Shown here one piece after another: positions 1 through 2,450 of a stretch of 5,258 nt of DNA. Each line of letters starts with the position of its first letter. The stretch's first letter is position 1. The position numbers and the translations under genes were made by a program. The notes under the pieces were generated by a model that made no database searches, was not told the origin of the DNA, and saw only the letters and a program-made list of their open reading frames with translations. Source of the stretch: 2-01-FULL-49-17 sp964553025 (GTDB lineage Bacteria > Patescibacteriota > Minisyncoccia > 2-02-FULL-40-12 > GWA2-44-9); assembly GCA_964553025.1 (NCBI GenBank), contig CAZKJF010000008.1:1-5258 (forward strand), given 5' to 3'.

Positions 1-41
1 TAAAGCGAAGGTTGCCGGTTCAAGTCCGGCCTTCGGCTCCA
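1..41 (+). tRNA. tRNA-Thr, 3' part only (cut by window edge)
   Basis: Only the 3' half is present. Base 1 fits tRNA position 36 (U), followed by the anticodon-stem 3' strand (4-8), a five-base variable loop (9-13), a T-arm with stem GCCGG/CCGGC around loop TTCAAGT (14-30), the acceptor 3' strand (31-37), discriminator T (38) and an encoded CCA (39-41). U at position 36 means a codon beginning with A. The U discriminator is shared with the complete tRNA-Thr at 278-350, and a tRNA-Thr(TGT) directly before tRNA-Tyr is the usual bacterial order, so Thr is the best call. The anticodon lies outside the window, so the identity is inferred. Confidence 0.75.
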
Positions 42-54
42 GTACGATAAAAAT

Positions 55-138
55 GGGGGTGTGGTGGAGTGGTCAATCACAACAGACTGTAAATCTGTCG
101 GCCTTTGGCCTACGTAGGTTCGAATCCTACCGCCCCCA
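55..138 (+). tRNA. tRNA-Tyr (anticodon GTA)
   Basis: A complete class II tRNA. Acceptor GGGGGTG (55-61) pairs with CGCCCCC (131-137) with one T-G pair. The anticodon stem ACAGA/TCTGT (82-86, 94-98) holds loop CTGTAAA with anticodon GTA at 89-91. The long variable arm (99-113) contains a GGCC-TTT-GGCC hairpin, as expected for bacterial tRNA-Tyr. The T-arm is GTAGG-TTCGAAT-CCTAC (114-130) and the discriminator is A138. It is followed by CC and then G, so CCA is not fully encoded and must be completed enzymatically. It starts 13 bases after the preceding tRNA, so the two are probably co-transcribed. Confidence 0.96.
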
Positions 139-142
139 CCGT

Positions 143-274
143 ATGATTCGCAAACGAGGATCGCGATACGTTATTCTTTCCAAGACCGGCAAAAGGGTCT
201 TAGGGACATTCCGAAGCCGTGCGGCGGCCCTGAAGCGTTTGCGCCAAATCGAGTTCTTTAAACATCAGAAATAG
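143..274 (+). CDS. small basic hypothetical protein between two tRNA genes
   Basis: The product is 43 residues with 14 Lys/Arg and one acidic residue. It has a YVILSKTGKRVLGTF segment (9-23) followed by an RAAALKRLRQIEFFKH helix (26-41). Very small proteins of this form, a beta-like 'SKKG.+LG.+' segment then an Ala/Arg helix ending in KH, occur in phages and Patescibacteria as uncharacterised proteins; RNA or DNA binding is only a guess from the charge. The ATG at 143 lies five bases after the tRNA-Tyr discriminator and the stop lies three bases before tRNA-Thr(GGT), so the gene fits exactly between two tRNAs. There is no room for a Shine-Dalgarno sequence outside the tRNA; after tRNA processing the message would be almost leaderless. 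An in-frame ATG at 53 would translate through the tRNA and is rejected. Confidence 0.7.
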   Translation: MIRKRGSRYVILSKTGKRVLGTFRSRAAALKRLRQIEFFKHQK

Positions 275-277
275 TCC

Positions 278-350
278 GCCGTTGTAGCTCAGCTGGTAGA
301 GCAACTCCATGGTAAGGAGTAGGTCCCCGGTTCAAATCCGGGCAACGGCT
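278..350 (+). tRNA. tRNA-Thr (anticodon GGT)
   Basis: A complete class I tRNA. Acceptor GCCGTTG (278-284) pairs with CAACGGC (343-349). The D-arm is GCTC...GAGC (287-302). The anticodon stem ACTCC/GGAGT (304-308, 316-320) carries loop ATGGTAA with GGT at 311-313. The variable loop is AGGTC, and the T-arm is CCCGG-TTCAAAT-CCGGG (326-342). The discriminator is T350, as in the partial tRNA at the window start. The next bases are CAA, so CCA is not encoded. In many bacteria this tRNA directly precedes tuf; here rpmG follows instead. Confidence 0.97.
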
Positions 351-378
351 CAAGGTCGTATGATAGATTAATAATGAG

Positions 379-409
379 GAAGCCCGGCCGCCGACGGCGT
401 TCGAGCTTC
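379..409 (+). other. GC-rich imperfect hairpin between tRNA-Thr and rpmG
   Basis: An outer stem GAAGC/GCTTC (379-383, 405-409) encloses an inner CGCC-GAC-GGCG hairpin (389-399). It is not followed by a T-run, so a standard terminator is unlikely. It may be an RNA processing or stability element ahead of rpmG, or chance structure in a GC-rich spacer. Confidence 0.3.
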
Positions 410-420
410 TTATATAGAAT

Positions 421-585
421 ATGTCACAGGATAATTTGCTGCGTTTGAAATGCACGGTATGCAAAAGCGCGAACTACTACACCAATAAGAACAAGAAAAA
501 AGTAGAACGCAAAATAGAACTGATGAAGTTCTGTAAAAAGTGCAAAAAGCGCACGTTGCATAAAGAAGCCCGTTTGACGGGATAG
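421..585 (+). CDS. rpmG: 50S ribosomal protein L33
   Basis: A 54-residue basic zinc-ribbon protein of the large ribosomal subunit, near the 23S rRNA E-site region. The family signature is clear: LKCTVCKSANYYTNKNKK (residues 9-26), then ELMKFCKKCKKRTLHKE (33-49). Both CxxC pairs are intact (Cys11/Cys14 and Cys38/Cys41), so this is the zinc-binding C+ form. The NYYT.KN and HKE motifs are typical, and the length is normal for L33 (about 49-55). The start is the first ATG; there is no Shine-Dalgarno sequence before it, only an AT-rich TTATATAGAAT that may be a -10 element for a leaderless message. It lies 70 bases after tRNA-Thr(GGT) and 57 before tRNA-Trp. secE and nusG, which usually follow, are missing. 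Confidence 0.95.
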   Translation: MSQDNLLRLKCTVCKSANYYTNKNKKKVERKIELMKFCKKCKKRTLHKEARLTG

Positions 586-596
586 CTGTTTAAAAA

Positions 597-636
597 CAAA
601 CCACCGATGAGCATGGATATGCTCATCGGTGGTTTG
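597..636. terminator. perfect 18-bp hairpin between rpmG and tRNA-Trp
   Basis: Arms 597-614 and 619-636 are exactly complementary around a four-base loop GGAT. On the + strand the 3' arm ends in TTTG and runs into GGAGAAGGGGG, so there is no real U-tract. On the minus strand the hairpin is followed by TTTTTA. It is probably an attenuator, mRNA-end stabiliser or processing site for rpmG, since a strong terminator here would cut off tRNA-Trp from the cluster promoter. A minus-strand terminator is possible, but no minus-strand gene reads toward it. Confidence 0.6.
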
Positions 637-642
637 GAGAAG

Positions 643-716
643 GGGGATGTCGTCCAATGGTAAGACTACGGTCTCCAAAACCGTGTATCCAGGTTCGAAT
701 CCTGGCGTCCCCGCCA
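643..716 (+). tRNA. tRNA-Trp (anticodon CCA)
   Basis: Acceptor GGGGATG (643-649) pairs with CGTCCCC (706-712). A short D-stem GTC/GAC is at 652-654 and 664-666. The anticodon stem ACGGT/ACCGT (668-672, 680-684) carries loop CTCCAAA with CCA at 675-677. The T-arm is CCAGG-TTCGAAT-CCTGG (689-705). The discriminator is G713, the usual tryptophan identity base, and CCA is encoded (714-716). There is no sign of a UCA anticodon that would recode TGA. In many bacteria this tRNA sits between rpmG and secE; here a terminator follows at once. Confidence 0.97.
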
Positions 717-752
717 ATTAAAACAGCCTCGCTATGCGAGGCTGTTTTAATT
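716..752 (+). terminator. intrinsic terminator ending the tRNA/rpmG cluster
   Basis: A 17-bp perfect stem (716-732 with 736-752) closes on loop TAT. The core is ACAGCCTCGC/GCGAGGCTGT, and the 3' arm ends in TTTTAATT followed by GATTTTTGG. Complementary A/T ends make it potentially bidirectional. Its 5' end touches the CCA of tRNA-Trp. Confidence 0.88.
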
Positions 753-779
753 GATTTTTGGAATCCTTTAAATTACTAT
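751..779 (+). promoter_or_regulatory. candidate sigma70-type promoter of the EPSPS-like gene
   Basis: TTGATT (751-756) is a fair -35 box, followed by a 17-base spacer and TACTAT (774-779) as -10. Transcription would start near 786, leaving a very short leader before the TTG at 793 or ATG at 799. The -35 overlaps the end of the preceding terminator stem. This is prediction from consensus only. Confidence 0.45.
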
Positions 780-792
780 TGGATGCAGAACA

Positions 793-1668
793 TTGAAAAT
801 GAAATATATACCACTTGATAAGTCATGGATTATTCGGATGGGAATTCTTGATCTCATTCACGGCTATGAAGACATCATATCCTTTCTCGACGCCCAGCCG
901 GTTTTATCTGATGATCTCTCCGCACTTCGCCACGCCTGCAGTGTGTGGCGCTCTCATCAGCCAATTCGAGTATGGGAATCCGGTACATTATATCGATTTC
1001 TTTTGTTTGTCTCTTGGAGGCTTCAATTACAGAAAGAGTTTATTCTCGAAGGGACCTTAAAATGGAGACTGATCACTCAAGACTCGAGTATAATTTATTT
1101 GAGTCAACAACAGCTTCTGGAATTACCGCGCGAACCAACAACCCAGTGGGCGAGTGCGAAGGCGCTATTGGGAGATCAGTGTCGTCTTGAATCTCCGCCA
1201 TACAAACTACAAGTTACATACCAAGCGATTGATCACTGGCATACGCAAAGAGCAAAAGGGGAAACATGGGAAGGGAGAGAAGATGATACGATTCGGAATC
1301 AAGCAGAAACATTTCTCAAATTATATCGCAGTGAGAGTGCTTCATTTGAAGCGACACAAGCCGAAGACTATTGCTTCGCTCGGATCTTCAATTTCATAAC
1401 CCAATTAGAAGGGAAGTTATTGTGGCCGAATCTTGCTATTCATGAGACCAATCGTCTTGAAGAAATGGAACGAATAATTGATAGAATTTTTTCAACGGGA
1501 ATAGTTGATTCTCTTGATCATCGAGTAATCCAAGCGGCCGTGATGTGGGGATTGGTGCATAAAGTAAACATACGAGTAGACAATCCATCCGCAGTGGCAA
1601 AAAGTTGGCCTGAATTTTGGGACTTCATAGGATCGATATCAGAATCAGGAAAAGGCAATCAAGAATGA
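793..1668 (+). CDS. compact EPSP synthase-like (AroA-family) protein
   Basis: A 291-residue protein with the ordered signature of 5-enolpyruvylshikimate-3-phosphate synthase, which transfers enolpyruvate from PEP to shikimate-3-phosphate in the cytoplasm. Matches to E. coli AroA, aligned by eye: DKSWIIR (9-15) to K22-S23-R27; SDD (39-41) to the SDD after helix 1; ESGTLYR (62-68) to NAGTAMR (94-100); R92 to R124; TTQ (116-118) to S169-S170-Q171; SPPY (134-137) to SKPY (197-200); D192 to catalytic D313; N213 to N336; HETNR (217-221) to KETDR (340-344); DHR (242-244) to the motif with R386; AKSWPEF (269-275) to AKTFPDY with K411. Changes at key sites are K340 to His217 and N94 to Glu62. AroA has about 427 residues, so about 140 are missing, mostly between Y200 and D313 and in loops. 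The predicted TTG start (793) lies seven bases after a weak GGA; ATG 799 is an alternative. No other shikimate gene is nearby, so the true substrate is unknown. MurA is less likely. Confidence 0.72.
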   Translation: MKMKYIPLDKSWIIRMGILDLIHGYEDIISFLDAQPVLSDDLSALRHACSVWRSHQPIRVWESGTLYRFLLFVSWRLQLQKEFILEGTLKWRLITQDSSIIYLSQQQLLELPREPTTQWASAKALLGDQCRLESPPYKLQVTYQAIDHWHTQRAKGETWEGREDDTIRNQAETFLKLYRSESASFEATQAEDYCFARIFNFITQLEGKLLWPNLAIHETNRLEEMERIIDRIFSTGIVDSLDHRVIQAAVMWGLVHKVNIRVDNPSAVAKSWPEFWDFIGSISESGKGNQE

Positions 1669-1678
1669 TTGCCTTTTT
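1650..1678 (+). terminator. intrinsic terminator overlapping the EPSPS-like stop codon
   Basis: A 12-bp perfect stem AAAAGGCAATCA/TGATTGCCTTTT (1650-1661 with 1666-1677) has loop AGAA and ends in a five-T run. The TGA stop (1666-1668) is the first part of the 3' arm, so the last codons of the gene form the hairpin. Confidence 0.88.
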
Positions 1679-1684
1679 AAATTC

Positions 1685-1728
1685 AGAATAAACATATCCC
1701 TCTCGTACGAGAGGGATATGTTTATTCT
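1685..1728 (-). terminator. 44-bp perfect palindrome, terminator of the minus-strand HTH gene
   Basis: The sequence is exactly self-complementary around GTAC (1705-1708), giving a hairpin stem of about 20 bp with a GAGAGGGATATG core. The TAA stop of the minus-strand gene (complement of 1722-1724) lies inside it. Downstream on the minus strand is AT-rich. Because it is symmetric it could also back up the + strand terminator at 1650-1678. Confidence 0.75.
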
Positions 1729-1952
1729 TCTTCGTCGATCATCACTTTTCGAGTTTGGTTTACTTCAGGATCTATACTTCGTTCAATTTGTTTGATGAGA
1801 GATTCGACATCTTCAATTTTGTACATTCGATAGTTATTCACAGGATTGCGGTAGGCGATCAGCTTGCCTTTCGCATCCCAGTTGCGGACCGTCAAGGGGG
1901 TGACACCGAGTAAGCGGGCAACTTCTTTCACATTGAGAAATTTTTTGGGCAT
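1722..1952 (-). CDS. MerR/excisionase-type helix-turn-helix DNA-binding protein
   Basis: A 76-residue protein consisting almost only of a MerR-like winged-helix domain. KFLNVKEVARLLGVTPLTVRNW (4-25) is the helix-turn-helix, with the recognition helix around TPLTVRNWDAKG; LIAYRNPVNNYRMYKIEDVESLI (31-53) is the wing and following helix, with the YR.Y..EDVE pattern typical of MerR, excisionase and HTH_17 families. There is no effector-binding or recombinase domain, and the tail (54-76) is charged and ends in DEEE. The ATG at 1952 is the first start; upstream on the minus strand is a TATAAC -10-like element (1969-1964) but no clear Shine-Dalgarno sequence. It faces the fibre gene across a 497-base intergenic region and could regulate there. 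A role as phage excision factor cannot be excluded, but no integrase is present. Confidence 0.8.
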   Translation of the reverse strand: MPKKFLNVKEVARLLGVTPLTVRNWDAKGKLIAYRNPVNNYRMYKIEDVESLIKQIERSIDPEVNQTRKVMIDEEE

Positions 1953-2212
1953 GGAATTTTTTGGTTATATTTTGAGTTCAGAGATTACTATTTTTTGTCT
2001 CAAAAAATTGTATTGCATTGATAGTTATATGTATCTTTTACGTATCAATGTTTTGTATTCTCTGATACCCAATTTTACTGTTTTTAGTTTATAAACGTCA
2101 ATTCTGAAACTGTGGAGAATTTTTAGGGCTAGATCAGGCTCTGTTTTTTAGAAAAAAGAAGCAATTCTCAAAAAACCTCAAGAGTTATGCACATTTTTTA
2201 GAAAGGCCGTTA
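1953..2212. other. AT-rich intergenic region with DnaA-box-like sites
   Basis: I see no convincing gene here. The stretch is strongly AT-rich. TTATGCACA (2185-2193) matches the DnaA box TTATNCACA exactly, and TGTGGAGAA (2111-2119) is the complement of TTCTCCACA, one mismatch from TTATCCACA. TTTTTTAGAAA occurs twice, 50 bases apart (2144-2154 and 2194-2204), and GAGAATT/AATTCTC (2115-2121, 2163-2169) form a spaced inverted repeat. It could be an origin-like or simply a regulatory AT-rich region. No dnaA, dnaN or parAB gene is in the window, so an origin call is weak. Confidence 0.3.
2016..2050. repeat. 8-bp inverted repeat CATTGATA...TATCAATG
   Basis: Exact inverted arms CATTGATA (2016-2023) and TATCAATG (2043-2050) are separated by 19 bases. 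They lie 64 bases upstream of the minus-strand HTH gene's start. The spacing of arm centres is about 27 bases, between two and three helical turns, so it could be a dimeric operator, perhaps for that protein. Alternatively it is a weak hairpin. In AT-rich DNA an 8-bp match may be chance. Confidence 0.35.
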
Positions 2213-2239
2213 TATAATTCAGACAGAGTTTTGGAGGAG
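2213..2239 (+). promoter_or_regulatory. consensus -10 TATAAT plus orphan Shine-Dalgarno-like GGAGGAG
   Basis: A perfect TATAAT (2213-2218) is followed by a strong GGAGGAG (2233-2239). No good -35 box lies 16-18 bases upstream, only AT-rich sequence. No ATG, GTG or TTG occurs at a usable distance after GGAGGAG, so it has no obvious start codon. A + strand transcript beginning near 2225 would form a leader of about 225 bases to the fibre gene at 2450, through the tandem repeat and antisense to the proposed minus-strand RNA. Confidence 0.4.
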
Positions 2240-2248
2240 AAAAAAGAC

Positions 2249-2284
2249 CTTATCCGATACGGCATCCGATACTCTATCCGATAC
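2249..2284. repeat. three tandem 12-bp repeats, core ATCCGATAC
   Basis: ATCCGATAC occurs exactly three times at 2252-2260, 2264-2272 and 2276-2284, each preceded by a different triplet (CTT, GGC, TCT), giving a period of 12. The constant nine bases and variable three suggest either protein-binding sites on nearly the same helix face (iteron or operator type) or a former coding repeat: in the + frame starting at 2252 it reads Ile-Arg-Tyr-x. Too short and too few for a CRISPR array. Confidence 0.75.
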
Positions 2285-2335
2285 ACCAAAAAGACAAGTC
2301 AGAATGAGCATTACATGAAGAACGAAAAAAATTAA

Positions 2336-2377
2336 AAAAATAAAAACCAAAATTCCGCGGTGCGCGCGGAATTTTGG
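2336..2377 (-). terminator. minus-strand intrinsic terminator with long U-tracts
   Basis: A 13-bp perfect stem CCAAAATTCCGCG/CGCGGAATTTTGG (2347-2359 with 2365-2377) has a five-base loop. On the minus strand it is followed by TTTTTA and then seven T's, with another seven-T run after AA. On the + strand it is followed by GGGGAATGC, so it does not work as a terminator in that direction. Such a strong minus-strand terminator with no minus-strand protein gene upstream is the main evidence for the small RNA at 2338-2416. Confidence 0.72.
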
Positions 2378-2416
2378 GGAATGCATGCCACGATCCGTTG
2401 TCACGAAGTCGAGGCC
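2338..2416 (-). ncRNA. candidate small structured RNA, about 80 nt, unknown family
   Basis: The unit is complete: promoter TTGAGA-17-TATAAT, predicted start near 2416, folded body, and a terminator with U-tracts. The body (2415-2387) folds as GCCUCGA (2415-2409) with UCGUGGC (2393-2387), containing one U-U mismatch, then a bulged C, then UUCGU (2407-2403) with ACGGA (2398-2394) around loop GACA. GGGG (2418-2415) and CCCC (2379-2376) could also form an alternative closing helix. I do not recognise it as SRP RNA, 6S RNA, tmRNA or RNase P RNA. It is antisense to the presumed leader of the fibre gene, so it may act in cis; its existence is inferred from sequence alone. Confidence 0.4.
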
Positions 2417-2421
2417 CCTTA

Positions 2422-2450
2422 ATTATACTATTTCCGAGACCTACTCTCAA
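2422..2450 (-). promoter_or_regulatory. minus-strand promoter TTGAGA-17-TATAAT
   Basis: On the minus strand TTGAGA (2450-2445) is one mismatch from the -35 consensus, and TATAAT (2427-2422) is a perfect -10 after a 17-base spacer. It reads away from the fibre gene, and the -35 ends on the first base of that gene's ATG. The same region contains TATACT (2424-2429) on the + strand, a possible -10 for the fibre gene, with TTGTCA (2398-2403) too far upstream (20 bases) to be ideal. The two strands may therefore compete for polymerase. Confidence 0.5.

Noticed and set aside
53..142. ATG at 53 extending the small basic protein by 30 residues
   Set aside because: The extension is entirely the tRNA-Tyr gene; the protein-like composition begins at the ATG at 143.
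258..717. Minus-strand frames over tRNA-Thr, rpmG and tRNA-Trp
   Set aside because: They are antisense to well-supported tRNA genes and to rpmG and show no family features.
815..1399. Other + strand frames of about 81 codons inside the EPSPS-like gene
   Set aside because: They lie in alternative frames of a longer gene with recognisable motifs.
793..1668. MurA (UDP-GlcNAc enolpyruvyl transferase) as identity of the 291-residue protein
   Set aside because: Same superfamily, but the SPPY, ETNRL, DHR and AKSWPEF positions follow the AroA pattern and I see no MurA-type catalytic Cys loop.
1666..1668. Reassignment of TGA to Gly (code 25) as in some CPR lineages
   Set aside because: TGA 1666 sits inside a terminator as a natural stop, no in-frame TGA occurs in the 936-codon gene, and the frame would end seven codons later anyway.
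2249..2284. CRISPR array
   Set aside because: Nine-base repeats with three-base spacers are far too short, and no cas gene is present.
2219..2404. Minus-strand frame of 61 codons with a hydrophobic stretch resembling a membrane helix
   Set aside because: The hydrophobic run is the antisense of A-rich DNA, and the frame runs through a strong minus-strand terminator.
2338..2416. SRP (4.5S) RNA or 6S RNA as identity of the small RNA
   Set aside because: The SRP helix 8 motif with its GGAA loop and internal loops is absent, and the length and fold do not fit 6S RNA.
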